64,000 nt of DNA. It comes from Pseudomonas psychrophila. GTDB taxonomy: Bacteria; Pseudomonadota; Gammaproteobacteria; Pseudomonadales; Pseudomonadaceae. The notes under the pieces were generated by a model. The model worked only from the letters and a program-made list of their open reading frames with translations. It was not told where the DNA came from and searched no databases. The position numbers and the translations under genes were made by a program. Of the stretch, positions 26,453 to 35,145 are shown in pieces. The DNA lies in the NCBI RefSeq assembly GCF_001043005.1, contig NZ_JYKZ01000004.1:248001-312000 (forward strand), in the 5' to 3' direction. Within the stretch, counting starts at the first letter, position 1. Each line of letters opens with the position of its first letter.

Positions 26453-27823
26453 ATGACCACAACGCCACTTCCCGATGTCTCCGACATCGAACAACAGACG
26501 ATCAAGCGCGTTACCAAGCGCATGATCCCCTTTCTCATCCTGCTGTTTGTGGTCGCCTTTCTGGACCGTAACAACGTCGGGTTCGCCGCACTGCGGATGA
26601 ACGAAGACATCGGCATCAGCCAGACCATTTATGGCCTGGGCGCGGGTATTTTCTTCCTCGGCTACTTCATGTTCGAAGTGCCGAGCAACATTCTGCTGCA
26701 CCGCTACGGCGCCCGGGTCTGGATTGCGCGGATCATGGTGACCTGGGGCATCATCGCAGGCGCTATGGGCTTTCTGCAGACGCCCGTACACTTCGTTTCC
26801 CTGCGCGTACTGCTGGGTATTGCCGAAGCCGGGTTCTTCCCCGGGGTGATTTACCTGCTGTCGCTGTGGTTCCCGAGCCGTTACCGCGCCCGCATGATCG
26901 CCACCTTTTACCTGGGCGTACCCATCGCACAAATCATCGGCGCACCGTTGTCGGTAGGCCTGATGGAGCTGGGCGATGCCTGGGGCTTCGTCGGCTGGCG
27001 CCTGATGTACATCGTCGAGGCCGTACCGGCCGTGATCCTCGGTGTGGTGTGCTACTTCTACCTCACTGACCACCCGGCCGACGCGCACTGGCTGACCGAC
27101 AAACAGCGTAACTGGCTGATCAATACCCTGGCCCAGGAAGAGCGCAACAAACCGCTGGTGGTGGGCATTCAACCAACCAAAGGCCAGATGATCCGCAAGG
27201 CTCTGTGCAACCGCCAGGTATGGCTGTTGGCATTGGTGTATTTCGGCATCACCTCGGGCTCCAACGCGATGAACTTCTTCATGCCCACCGTACTGGCCTC
27301 GTTCCGTGGCTCGTTCGGGCTTGAAATCGGCCTGATGCAAAATGGTCTGATCACCGCCATCCCTTACGCCGTTGCCGCTGTAGCGATGATCTGGTGGAGC
27401 CGTCGCTCTGATCGTCTGCAAGAGCGTCACTGGCATGCGGGCGGCGCTGCCATGCTCGCGGCGGTGTCCATAGCCGTCGCGTTATGGCTCAACCAGCCGT
27501 GGATCATCGTCGTCGGCTTTATCCTTCTGGCGATGGGTGTGTACAGCGCAATCAACGTGTTCTGGGCCGTACCGGGGCAAGTGCTGACCGGCGTTGGCGC
27601 TGCCGTGGGGATTGGCCTGATCAACTCCATCGGTAACCTCAGCGGCTTTATCGGCCCTTACCTGACAGGCTATCTGTTCACCGTTACCGGCAGCTACACC
27701 CCGGGCTTTATGGTGATTGCAGCGCTGGTCGGCCTGGGTGGCCTGGGCATGGTGCTGATGCCACGCAACAAGGTGTCGCAGATTGGCGCAGAAATGGCCC
27801 CGGCTGTTGGAGGCAAAGCATGA
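26453..27823 (+). CDS. MFS permease, ACS family
   Basis: A 456-residue permease opening with VTKRMIPFLILLFVVAFLDRNNVGFAALRM and FEVPSNILLHRYGARVWIARIMVTWG, typical of the tartrate/phthalate branch of the ACS family. About 12 membrane segments are visible. It is the second permease of this cluster and overlaps the next gene by 4 bases (ATGA), so it is coupled to the beta-hydroxyacid dehydrogenase. It resembles the permease at 19319 more than the one at 21145, suggesting a different substrate from the latter. Confidence 0.87.
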   Translation: MTTTPLPDVSDIEQQTIKRVTKRMIPFLILLFVVAFLDRNNVGFAALRMNEDIGISQTIYGLGAGIFFLGYFMFEVPSNILLHRYGARVWIARIMVTWGIIAGAMGFLQTPVHFVSLRVLLGIAEAGFFPGVIYLLSLWFPSRYRARMIATFYLGVPIAQIIGAPLSVGLMELGDAWGFVGWRLMYIVEAVPAVILGVVCYFYLTDHPADAHWLTDKQRNWLINTLAQEERNKPLVVGIQPTKGQMIRKALCNRQVWLLALVYFGITSGSNAMNFFMPTVLASFRGSFGLEIGLMQNGLITAIPYAVAAVAMIWWSRRSDRLQERHWHAGGAAMLAAVSIAVALWLNQPWIIVVGFILLAMGVYSAINVFWAVPGQVLTGVGAAVGIGLINSIGNLSGFIGPYLTGYLFTVTGSYTPGFMVIAALVGLGGLGMVLMPRNKVSQIGAEMAPAVGGKA

Positions 27824-28704
27824 GCCTGCCTGCCGTAGCCTTTATCGGAACCGGGATCATGGGCCAGCCCATGGCCCGCAACCTGCTGCACGCAGGCTTT
27901 GCGGTACGGGCATGGAACCGTTCGCCGGCCAAGGTGCAGGAACTCTCGGCACAAGGTGCTGAGGTTTTCCAGACCCCGGCTCAAGCAGCACACGGCGCGC
28001 AAGTGCTGATCTGCATGCTCAGCGATGGTCCGACTTGCGACGAGATTCTGTTTGGCGACAACGGCGCGGCCCTGGCCTTGGCACAGGGTGCGCTGGTGAT
28101 TGTGATGAGTTCGATCCCCGTCGACACCGCTGCCGAGCAAGCGCGGTTGTGTGCCGAACGCGGCCTGCGCTACCTCGACGCCCCGGTGTCGGGGGGCGAG
28201 CGCGGCGCGCGGGAAGCCAGCCTGGCGATCATGGTCGGCGGTGAAGCTGAGGCCTTCGAACAGGGCCGCGAGGTGCTGGCTGCCATGGGCCGCCCGGTAC
28301 ACGTAGGCCCGGCGGGCACTGGCGAACTGTCCAAGCTGGTCAACCAGTTGATCGTCGCCAGCACCATCGCCACCGTCGCCGAAGGCCTGCTGCTGGCCGA
28401 GCGCGGCGGCGCGGACCCGTCAAAAGTCCACGAAGCGCTGATGGGAGGCTTTGTCGATTCGCCGATCTGGCGTCAACACGGTCAACGCATGCTCAACAAC
28501 GACTTCACTCCCGGCGGCCCTGCCAAGTGGCAGCTCAAGGACACCCGAACCGCCCTCGCTCAGGCGCAAAAGCTGGGCCTTAACCTGCCCGTGGGCAGCC
28601 TGGTGGACAGTCTGTTTGCAGCCATGGTCGAGGCCGGAGATGGCGAACTCGACCACGCCGGACTGATCCGTCAGTTGCGCCGTAACAACCCATTACCCGA
28701 ATAA
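27820..28704 (+). CDS. Beta-hydroxyacid dehydrogenase (GarR/LtnD/3-HIBADH family)
   Basis: A 294-residue NAD(P) enzyme of the 3-hydroxyisobutyrate dehydrogenase family. Visible motifs are VAFIGTGIMGQPMARNLLHAGF at the N-terminus, the substrate-binding LDAPVSGGERGAR near residue 119, and the catalytic Lys in GTGELSKLVNQ near residue 170. Family members reduce tartronate semialdehyde or oxidise L-threonate and related acids. In this cluster it would act on a small hydroxyacid or the sugar acid itself. The precise reaction cannot be called. Confidence 0.82.
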   Translation: MSLPAVAFIGTGIMGQPMARNLLHAGFAVRAWNRSPAKVQELSAQGAEVFQTPAQAAHGAQVLICMLSDGPTCDEILFGDNGAALALAQGALVIVMSSIPVDTAAEQARLCAERGLRYLDAPVSGGERGAREASLAIMVGGEAEAFEQGREVLAAMGRPVHVGPAGTGELSKLVNQLIVASTIATVAEGLLLAERGGADPSKVHEALMGGFVDSPIWRQHGQRMLNNDFTPGGPAKWQLKDTRTALAQAQKLGLNLPVGSLVDSLFAAMVEAGDGELDHAGLIRQLRRNNPLPE

Positions 28705-28720
28705 TTTGCTGGAGCCTGCC

Positions 28721-30505
28721 ATGACCGATTCAACCCCACGCCGCCTGCGCAGCCAGCTGTGGTTCGATGATCCAAGTCACGCTGACCTTACCGCGCTGTA
28801 CGTTGAACGCTACATGAACCAGGGCCTGACCCGCGCCGAACTGCAATCGGGGCGGCCCATTATCGGTATCGCCCAGACCGGCAGCGACCTGACGCCCTGC
28901 AACCGCCATCACATCGAACTGGCCAAGCGGGTCAAGGACGGCATTCGCGACGCGGGTGGCATTCCGATGGAATTCCCGGTGCACCCGATCGCCGAGCAGT
29001 CACGCCGGCCCACCGCCGCGCTGGATCGCAACCTCGCCTATCTAGGTCTGGTGGAAGTGCTTCATGGCTACCCGCTGGACGGTGTGGTGCTGACCACTGG
29101 CTGCGATAAAACCACCCCGGCGTGCCTGATGGCGGCGGCCACCACTGACCTGCCCTCCATTGTATTGTCCGGTGGGCCGATGCTCGACGGTTGGCACAAA
29201 GGCCAGCGCATCGGCTCCGGCACAGTGTTGTGGCATGCGCGCAATCTGCTCAGCGCAGGCGAGATCGATTACGAAGGGTTCATGACCCTGACCACCGCCT
29301 CTTCGCCTTCGGTTGGGCACTGCAACACCATGGGCACCGCCCTGTCGATGAACGCCCTGGCCGAAGCGCTGGGCATGTCGCTGCCCGGCTGCGCCAGTAT
29401 CCCGGCGCCGTACCGCGAACGCGGGCAGATGGCCTATGCCACCGGCATGCGGATTGTCGATCTGGTTCGCGAGGATGTACGCCCATCGCAGATCATGACC
29501 CACGCTGCATTCGAAAACGCCATTGCCGTGGCCTCGGCACTGGGCGCGTCCACCAACTGCCCGCCGCACTTGATTGCCATTGCCCGCCACAGCGGCATTG
29601 ATCTGTCGCTCGAAGATTGGCAGCGCGTGGGCGAAGACGTGCCGCTGCTGGTCAACTGCATGCCGGCCGGCGAATACCTGGGCGAAAGTTTCCACCGTGC
29701 AGGCGGCGTACCGGCGGTGATGCATGAACTGGACAAGGTTGGCCTCCTGCACCGCGACTGCCTCACGGTGAGTGGCCGCACCATGGGCGAGGTGGTCGCC
29801 GACACCGTCACCGGCGATCGCGATGTGATCCGCGCCTTCGAAGACCCGCTGATGCACCGTGCCGGTTTTATCGTGCTCAGCGGCAACTTCTTCGACAGCG
29901 CCATCATGAAAATGTCGGTGGTGGGTGAAGCCTTCCGCAAGACCTACCTCAGCGACCCGTTGCAACCCAACAGCTTCGAAGCGCGGGCCATTGTGTTCGA
30001 GGGACCCGAAGACTATCAGGCACGGATCAACGACCCGACGCTGGATATCGATGAGCGCTGCATCCTGGTGATTCGCGGCTGCGGCACCGTGGGTTTCCCC
30101 GGCAGTGGCGAGGTGGTGAACATGGCCCCGCCTTCCAACCTGATCAAGGCCGGGATCGACTCACTGCCGTGCATGGGCGATGGCCGCCAAAGCGGTACGT
30201 CGGCCAGCCCGTCGATCCTCAACATGTCCCCGGAATCTGCCGTAGGTGGCGGCCTGTCACTGCTGCGCACGGGAGATCGCCTGCGCGTCGACCTGAATGC
30301 GCGCAGCGTCAATTTGCTGGTGGACGAAACCGTACTCAACGAGCGTCGCCAGGAACCGCTGCCGCCGCTGGCCCCGTCGCAAACACCGTGGCAGGAACTG
30401 TATCGCCAACTGGTCGGCCAGTTGTCCACCGGCGGCTGCCTGGAACCGGCAACGTTGTACTGGCGCGTAATCCCGGAAAACGGCCCGCCCCGCCACTCTC
30501 ACTAG
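28721..30505 (+). CDS. IlvD/Edd-family sugar-acid dehydratase
   Basis: A 594-residue iron-sulphur dehydratase of the L-arabinonate/D-xylonate branch rather than IlvD (branched-chain) or Edd (6-phosphogluconate). Cluster-binding cysteines lie in TTGCDKTTPACLMAA and SVGHCNTMGTA, and the C-terminal half has SGRTMGEVV and GFPGSGEVVNM. The start at 28721 is chosen for its GGAG site. It would turn a sugar acid into a 2-keto-3-deoxy acid for the SDR/FAH pair or for the KdaD-like protein downstream. It does the job done by FucD in the fucose cluster, with a different fold. Confidence 0.87.
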   Translation: MTDSTPRRLRSQLWFDDPSHADLTALYVERYMNQGLTRAELQSGRPIIGIAQTGSDLTPCNRHHIELAKRVKDGIRDAGGIPMEFPVHPIAEQSRRPTAALDRNLAYLGLVEVLHGYPLDGVVLTTGCDKTTPACLMAAATTDLPSIVLSGGPMLDGWHKGQRIGSGTVLWHARNLLSAGEIDYEGFMTLTTASSPSVGHCNTMGTALSMNALAEALGMSLPGCASIPAPYRERGQMAYATGMRIVDLVREDVRPSQIMTHAAFENAIAVASALGASTNCPPHLIAIARHSGIDLSLEDWQRVGEDVPLLVNCMPAGEYLGESFHRAGGVPAVMHELDKVGLLHRDCLTVSGRTMGEVVADTVTGDRDVIRAFEDPLMHRAGFIVLSGNFFDSAIMKMSVVGEAFRKTYLSDPLQPNSFEARAIVFEGPEDYQARINDPTLDIDERCILVIRGCGTVGFPGSGEVVNMAPPSNLIKAGIDSLPCMGDGRQSGTSASPSILNMSPESAVGGGLSLLRTGDRLRVDLNARSVNLLVDETVLNERRQEPLPPLAPSQTPWQELYRQLVGQLSTGGCLEPATLYWRVIPENGPPRHSH

Positions 30506-30525
30506 AAACCACAGACACATGACTT

Positions 30526-30610
30526 GTGGGAGCGAGCCTGCTCGCGAAGCAGACGCTGCGGATGCTCAGGCAAACCGCAGTGACTCGATCGCGAGCAGGC
30601 TCGCTCCCAC
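30526..30610. repeat. REP-type inverted repeat, GAGCCTGCTCGC form
   Basis: GTGGGAGCGAGCCTGCTCGCGA and its inverse around a longer centre (about 40 bases), between the dehydratase and the last FAH gene. Confidence 0.83.
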
Positions 30611-30644
30611 GAATCTCGATGTACCTTTTTCAAGGATCAGGCCT

Positions 30645-31832
30645 ATGCAAACGCTGCAATTGACCGTAGAAAACTCCCTGCCCAATGACTGGCAACGCGC
30701 GACACTGGTCGGTCGCGTATGGCTGCCCGGCGAGCGTGGTGGCCCGGCCGTGGTAGTGGTTCGAGACGGCGAAGTGATCGACTGCACTGCGCACTTCCCC
30801 ACCCTGAGCTCGCTGCTGGAAAGCGCCAAGCCGCTGCAAAGCCTGCGTGAAATCAGCGGTACTGCCCTGGGTACGATTCAGGCCGTGCTGGCCAACAGTG
30901 GCGAGCAACGTGACATGGCCAAGCCCTACCTGCTGGCCCCTGCAGACCTGCAAGTGATCAAGGCGGCAGGCGTGACATTTGCCGCCAGCATGATCGAGCG
31001 GGTCATCGAAGAAAAAGCAGGCGGAGATGCACTGCGCGCCCAAGAGATCCGCGCATTGGTGCAAGAAGTCATTGGCGACAACCTGCGCGATCTGCGTCCC
31101 GGCTCACCTGAAGCCATGCGCCTCAAGCAGGTGCTGATCGAACAGAACATGTGGTCCCAGTACCTGGAAGTCGGTATCGGCCCGGACGCCGAGATCTTCA
31201 CCAAGGCCCCGATTCTGGCGGCGGTGGGCAGCGGTAATGCCATCGGCATTCACCCGGGTTCAAGCTGGAACAACCCCGAACCGGAAGTCGTACTGGCGGT
31301 GGACAGCCAGGGCCGGATTCACGGCGCAACCCTGGGCAACGACGTCAACCTGCGCGACTTCGAAGGCCGCAGTGCGCTGCTGCTGAGCAAGGCCAAGGAC
31401 AACAACGCATCCTGCGCACTGGGACCGTTTATTCGCCTGTTCGACGAACACTTCAGTCTCGATGACGTGCGCCACTGCGAAGTGACCTTGCGCGTCGAAG
31501 GCACGGACGGCTATGTACTGGACGGCAAGAGTTCCATGAACCAGATCAGCCGCGACCCGGCCGACCTGGCAGAGCAGACGCTCAATGCCAACCACCAGTA
31601 CCCGGACGGCTTTGTACTGTTTCTCGGCACCCTGTTCGCGCCCACCGAAGACCGCGACCACCCGGGTCAGGGTTTCACCCACAAAGCGGACGATATCGTG
31701 AGCATTTCATCACCCACACTGGGCGCCCTGCACAACCGCGTGACGGGTAGCGACCAGGCGCCGCAATGGGCGTTTGGGGTGGGTGCATTGATGAAGAACC
31801 TGGCACAGCGGGGGTTACTCCGCCAGGCTTGA
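30645..31832 (+). CDS. FAH-superfamily protein resembling 2-keto-3-deoxy-acid dehydratase (KdaD-like)
   Basis: A 395-residue protein, longer than and only distantly related to the 282-residue FAH hydrolases. The C-terminal half has SWNNPEPEVVLAVDSQG, then ATLGNDVNLRDFEGRSALLL, AKDNNASCALGPFI and a final FTHKADDIVSISSPTLGAL. These resemble the 2-keto-3-deoxy-arabinonate dehydratase group, which makes 2-oxoglutarate semialdehyde. If so, the cluster could send the same keto acid to 2-oxoglutarate as well as to pyruvate, but no semialdehyde dehydrogenase is nearby. The ATG at 30645 is used because the longer frame runs through the REP. It ends the operon before a terminator. Confidence 0.75.
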   Translation: MQTLQLTVENSLPNDWQRATLVGRVWLPGERGGPAVVVVRDGEVIDCTAHFPTLSSLLESAKPLQSLREISGTALGTIQAVLANSGEQRDMAKPYLLAPADLQVIKAAGVTFAASMIERVIEEKAGGDALRAQEIRALVQEVIGDNLRDLRPGSPEAMRLKQVLIEQNMWSQYLEVGIGPDAEIFTKAPILAAVGSGNAIGIHPGSSWNNPEPEVVLAVDSQGRIHGATLGNDVNLRDFEGRSALLLSKAKDNNASCALGPFIRLFDEHFSLDDVRHCEVTLRVEGTDGYVLDGKSSMNQISRDPADLAEQTLNANHQYPDGFVLFLGTLFAPTEDRDHPGQGFTHKADDIVSISSPTLGALHNRVTGSDQAPQWAFGVGALMKNLAQRGLLRQA

Positions 31833-31852
31833 ATGACGGGCTAAGCCACAAA

Positions 31853-31886
31853 AAAGGCCCCGCCTGTTAAACAGTGCGGGGCCTTT
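31853..31886. terminator. Bidirectional terminator between the sugar-acid operon and tRNA-Arg
   Basis: AAAGGCCCCGC (31853-31863) and GCGGGGCCTTT (31876-31886) make an 11-base perfect stem with a 12-base loop. The T run is better on the minus strand (six T), so it mainly ends the tRNA transcript, but it also lies 20 bases past the FAH stop codon. Confidence 0.85.
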
Positions 31887-31893
31887 GCGTATC

Positions 31894-31970
31894 TGGTGTC
31901 CCAGGCGGGGTTCGAACCTGCAACCTTCCCCTTAGGAGGGGGATGCTCTATCCAATTGAGCTACTGAGAC
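31894..31970 (-). tRNA. tRNA-Arg (anticodon CCT)
   Basis: Seventy-seven bases including an encoded CCA. The acceptor GTCTCAG pairs with CTGGGAC, the anticodon stem TCCCC/GGGGA encloses CTCCTAA giving anticodon CCT, which reads AGG, and the T loop is TTCGAAC. It is followed on the minus strand by the terminator at 31853-31886. Single copy here, intact cloverleaf. Confidence 0.95.
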
Positions 31971-32586
31971 AAATGACGGCGAGCATGGTAACGGCCATGC
32001 CTTTATTTGTCATGTCGTGCGTGGCCTTTTTCACGGTAAGACTCACTCCCCGTAGCCGTTACTGCAGTGCAACCGGCAGACCTGACGCTCAATGTTCACG
32101 ACCTATCGCTGCCCCGCGCAGCGCGGCAGCGATTACAGGTGCCTACAGCGCCTATTAATCGTATACAAAACGTCACATAACGGTGCACTCAAACTTTTCA
32201 AAAAGGTTTTCTGCATCAAAAGGTAACATCTCACTCTTTGGTCAGAATCCACCTCGCTTCACCCTCCTTTCTATTGGCTTGTTTTTAAGCAGTCGCGAAA
32301 AAATTAAAAATTCTTTTATTTTCAGATAGATAAAAAAACACAAAGCGGTCTGTGAACACCGTTATCGGTTCTGATGTTTTTGCTGGCATGAATATCGCTT
32401 ACACCCACACGACACTTGTATACAAAACAAACAAAAACTAAGTACACATTGTTTCGTAGCCTGCCACATAAAAGCAGGCATACCGCGAACTCTCACAACC
32501 AGTGATTTCCGCTGTCGTGACGAAGATTTGTCGAGCCAACGCTCATGAACAGTCATCACGCCAGCGGGCATCAGGAGCTTGCCAGA
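31971..32586. other. Gene-free AT-rich stretch before the NCS1 permease
   Basis: No convincing gene in 616 bases. It holds a short inverted repeat ATCGCTGCC / GGCAGCGAT (about 32104-32132), a GTATACAAAA box at 32161-32170, and the dyad TTGTATACAA at 32416-32425. From about 32160 on it is AT-rich with A and T runs, unlike its surroundings, as expected for a promoter region. The last 40 bases could extend the permease at its N-terminus (ATG at 32545), but that start lacks a ribosome-binding site. Confidence 0.6.
32416..32425. promoter_or_regulatory. TTGTATACAA dyad before the NCS1 permease
   Basis: A perfect 10-base palindrome; GTATACAAAA recurs at 32161-32170, 255 bases upstream. Such sites are used by some GntR-family regulators of nitrogen-compound genes. 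No regulator gene is adjacent, so this is a suggestion. Confidence 0.4.
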
Positions 32587-34128
32587 ATGCGTTCAAGACT
32601 CTCCGATACCATCGCTCTGGATTTACCTTCACCGGTTTCAACTCCCCTCCCCGATTCTCTGGACGCTAGCGCATTACCTTTGGCGCTCAGTCCACGCCTG
32701 CACAACCGTGACCTTGCTCCCACTAAAACCGAAGGCCGCCGCTGGGGCCGCTACAGTATTTTTGCCCTGTGGACCAACGATGTGCACAACATCGCCAACT
32801 ACTCGTTCGCCATCGGGCTCTACGCATTGGGCCTGAACGGCTGGCAGATCCTGCTTTCACTCGGGATCGGCGCAATGCTGGTGTTCAATTTTATGAACCT
32901 GTCGGGCTATATGGGCCAGCGCACCGGTGTGCCCTTCCCCGTGATCAGCCGGATAAGTTTCGGCATTCATGGAGCGCAAATTCCTGCGCTGATACGCGCA
33001 GTAATCGCTATCGCCTGGTTTGGTATTCAGACGTATCTGGCCTCGGTGGTTCTGCGGGTGCTGCTGGTGGCCGTACACCCTGGTTTCGACGCTTACGACC
33101 ATGACTCGATCCTTGGCCTGTCGAGTCTGGGCTGGGTGTGTTTTGTCGCGATCTGGCTGGTGCAACTGACAATCCTGGCCTACGGCATGGAAATGGTTCG
33201 CCGCTACGAAGCCTTTGCCGGGCCGGTGATTTTGCTGACGGTATTGTGTCTGGCGGGGTGGATGTACTTTCAGGCTAACGGCACCATTGCCTGGTCCGAC
33301 CGCGTGCCCTTGAGCACCGCGGAGGTGTGGCGCAACGTGTTTGCCGGTGCCGCGCTGTGGTTGGCGATCTACGGCACGCTGATCCTCAACTTCAGTGATT
33401 TCTCACGCTCATCGCCGTGCTGCAAAACCATCAAGGTTGGAAATTTCTGGGGCCTGCCAGTAAATATTCTGGTGTTTGCCGGTATCACCGTCCTGCTGTG
33501 TGGCGCTCAGTTTCAAATCAACGGAACCGTTATCGAGAGCCCAACGCAAATTATTGCCACGATCCCAAATACCTTCTTTCTGGTGCTGGGCTGCCTGGCG
33601 TTTCTGATTGTGACGGTGGCGGTGAATATCATGGCCAACTTCGTCGCACCAGCGTTCGTGCTGAGCAACCTGGCACCCAAGCACCTGACGTTCAAACGCG
33701 CCGGACTGATCAGCGCGACCCTCGCGGTGCTGATCCTGCCATGGAATCTCTATAACAGCCCGCTGGTGATCGTCTACTTCCTGTCCGGCCTGGGTGCCCT
33801 GCTTGGCCCGCTGTACGGGGTGATCATGGTCGACTACTGGCTTGTACGAAAAGGCCGTATTGATGTGCCGGCTTTGTACAGCGAAGACCCGAGCGGAGCT
33901 TACTACTACAGCCGTGGCGTCAATTTACGCGCTGTCGCGGCGTTTATTCCTGCCGCATTGATCGCCATCGTGCTGGCCCTGGTGCCGGGCTTCCACGCGG
34001 TTTCGCCGTTCTCCTGGATGATCGGGGCCAGCATCGCGGCGATGCTTTACCTGATCATCGCCATACGCCAACCCCACTACGCCCAGGTCAGCGGCGAGTC
34101 GATCGCGGTCGACAACGCCGGCCATTGA
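32587..34128 (+). CDS. NCS1-family permease (allantoin/hydantoin/nucleobase type)
   Basis: A 513-residue inner-membrane protein with about 12 hydrophobic segments. RLHNRDLAPTKTEGRRWGRYSIFALWTNDVHNIANYSFAIGL at about residues 45-86 is the NCS1 signature region, followed by GQRTGVPFPVISRISFGIHGAQIPALIRA. Members move allantoin, hydantoins, cytosine or related bases with a cation. The ATG at 32587 is preferred because AGGAG lies 10 bases upstream. Next to a hydantoin-racemase-like gene the likely substrate is a hydantoin or ureide, though no hydantoinase or carbamoylase is present here. Confidence 0.87.
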   Translation: MRSRLSDTIALDLPSPVSTPLPDSLDASALPLALSPRLHNRDLAPTKTEGRRWGRYSIFALWTNDVHNIANYSFAIGLYALGLNGWQILLSLGIGAMLVFNFMNLSGYMGQRTGVPFPVISRISFGIHGAQIPALIRAVIAIAWFGIQTYLASVVLRVLLVAVHPGFDAYDHDSILGLSSLGWVCFVAIWLVQLTILAYGMEMVRRYEAFAGPVILLTVLCLAGWMYFQANGTIAWSDRVPLSTAEVWRNVFAGAALWLAIYGTLILNFSDFSRSSPCCKTIKVGNFWGLPVNILVFAGITVLLCGAQFQINGTVIESPTQIIATIPNTFFLVLGCLAFLIVTVAVNIMANFVAPAFVLSNLAPKHLTFKRAGLISATLAVLILPWNLYNSPLVIVYFLSGLGALLGPLYGVIMVDYWLVRKGRIDVPALYSEDPSGAYYYSRGVNLRAVAAFIPAALIAIVLALVPGFHAVSPFSWMIGASIAAMLYLIIAIRQPHYAQVSGESIAVDNAGH

Positions 34129-34183
34129 TACCCTTGCGGTCTGGCCAGGTCAGACCGCCCACCCTTGATTTGAAGGAACGTCC

Positions 34184-34912
34184 ATGCGAATTCTCGTGGT
34201 CAACGTCAACACCACCGACAGCATCACCCAGGCCATTGCGCGTCAGGCGCAGTCCGTTGCCGCACCAGGCACCGAGATCATCGGGCTGACGCCCAGCTTC
34301 GGCGCCGAGTCGGTTGAAGGTAATTTTGAGAGTTATCTGGCCGCCATCGCGGTAATGGACTGCGTCATGTCCTACGACCAGCCCTTCGATGCGGTGATTC
34401 AGGCCGGGTATGGCGAGCATGGCCGAGAAGGATTGCAGGAGTTGCTCAACGTACCCGTGGTGGATATCACTGACGCTGCGGCCAGCACCGCCATGTTTTT
34501 GGGGCGCGCCTATTCGGTTGTCACCACACTGGATCGTACCGTACCGCTGATTGAGGATCGCCTGAAACTGTCCGGGCTCTGGTATCGCTGTGCATCGGTA
34601 CGGGCCAGCGGCCTGGCGGTTCTGGAGCTCGAATCGTCACCGCAAAGAGCGGTCGAGGCCATTGTTCGTCAGGCTGAACTGGCCGTGAGCGAAGACAAGG
34701 CCGAGGTCATTTGCCTGGGCTGTGGAGGCATGGCGGGGCTGGATGAGCAGATTCGCCAGCGCACCGGCGTGCCAGTGGTCGATGGCGTTACCGCTGCGGT
34801 AACCGTTGCCGAGTCGCTGGTTCGTCTGGGGCTGTCGACGTCAAAAGTACGCACCTACGCAACCCCGCGCCCCAAGGTTATTCACGGATGGGCCGAACGT
34901 TTCGCACGCTGA
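34184..34912 (+). CDS. Asp/Glu/hydantoin racemase family protein lacking the first cysteine
   Basis: A 242-residue protein of the family that includes hydantoin and allantoin racemases. It opens MRILVVNVNTTDSITQAI and ends with PVVDGVTAAVTVAESLVRLG, both characteristic. Racemases of this fold use two cysteines. Here the second is kept (VICLGCGGMAGL, Cys180), but the first position, normally in an ACxGD-like motif, reads QAGYGEHG with Gly75. Arylmalonate decarboxylase has the same Gly/Cys arrangement, so this may be a one-cysteine enzyme, not a racemase. It is 55 bases after the NCS1 permease and surely co-transcribed. Confidence 0.8.
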   Translation: MRILVVNVNTTDSITQAIARQAQSVAAPGTEIIGLTPSFGAESVEGNFESYLAAIAVMDCVMSYDQPFDAVIQAGYGEHGREGLQELLNVPVVDITDAAASTAMFLGRAYSVVTTLDRTVPLIEDRLKLSGLWYRCASVRASGLAVLELESSPQRAVEAIVRQAELAVSEDKAEVICLGCGGMAGLDEQIRQRTGVPVVDGVTAAVTVAESLVRLGLSTSKVRTYATPRPKVIHGWAERFAR

Positions 34913-34980
34913 CGGGTCATCTGTTGGCGATATCCACTGAATCTTTCCCAAGCCCGCTCCCGCGGGCTCTGGACCTGATC

Positions 34981-35025
34981 GTGCAATTTGCACTACATCA
35001 AAAAGCCATCATTGCAAATTGCAAT
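34981..35025. promoter_or_regulatory. Two palindromes upstream of a sigma-54 promoter
   Basis: GTGCAATTTGCAC (34981-34993) and ATTGCAAATTGCAAT (35011-35025) share a TGCAA-N-TTGCA plan and have centres 31 bases apart, about three helical turns. They lie about 65-110 bases before the sigma-54 promoter, where enhancer-binding proteins act. The protein is unknown. Confidence 0.5.
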
Positions 35026-35088
35026 CAAATCCTCTTGAATACATACCTCAACCAGCTGTTTTATAAGGGTTTTTAGACCTTTAACAGT

Positions 35089-35104
35089 TGGCACGAAGAC
35101 TGCT
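35089..35104 (+). promoter_or_regulatory. Sigma-54 promoter of two small membrane-protein genes
   Basis: TGGCACGAAGACTGCT matches all but one fixed base of TGGCACG-N4-TTGCW, with correct GG-GC spacing. The predicted start is near 35115, 31 nt before the ATG at 35146. Confidence 0.8.
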
Positions 35105-35145
35105 CTATTAACAGTATCCCGTCCATGCTCTCAGAGATGACCGCC

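Noticed and set aside
31799..31818. TGGCAC at the end of the 395-residue FAH gene as a sigma-54 promoter
   Set aside because: No GC at the -12 position with correct spacing, and it lies inside a gene.
34945..34970. CCCGCTCCCGCGGGCTC after the hydantoin-racemase-like gene as another REP
   Set aside because: Only a fragment of an arm is present with no partner; too short to call.
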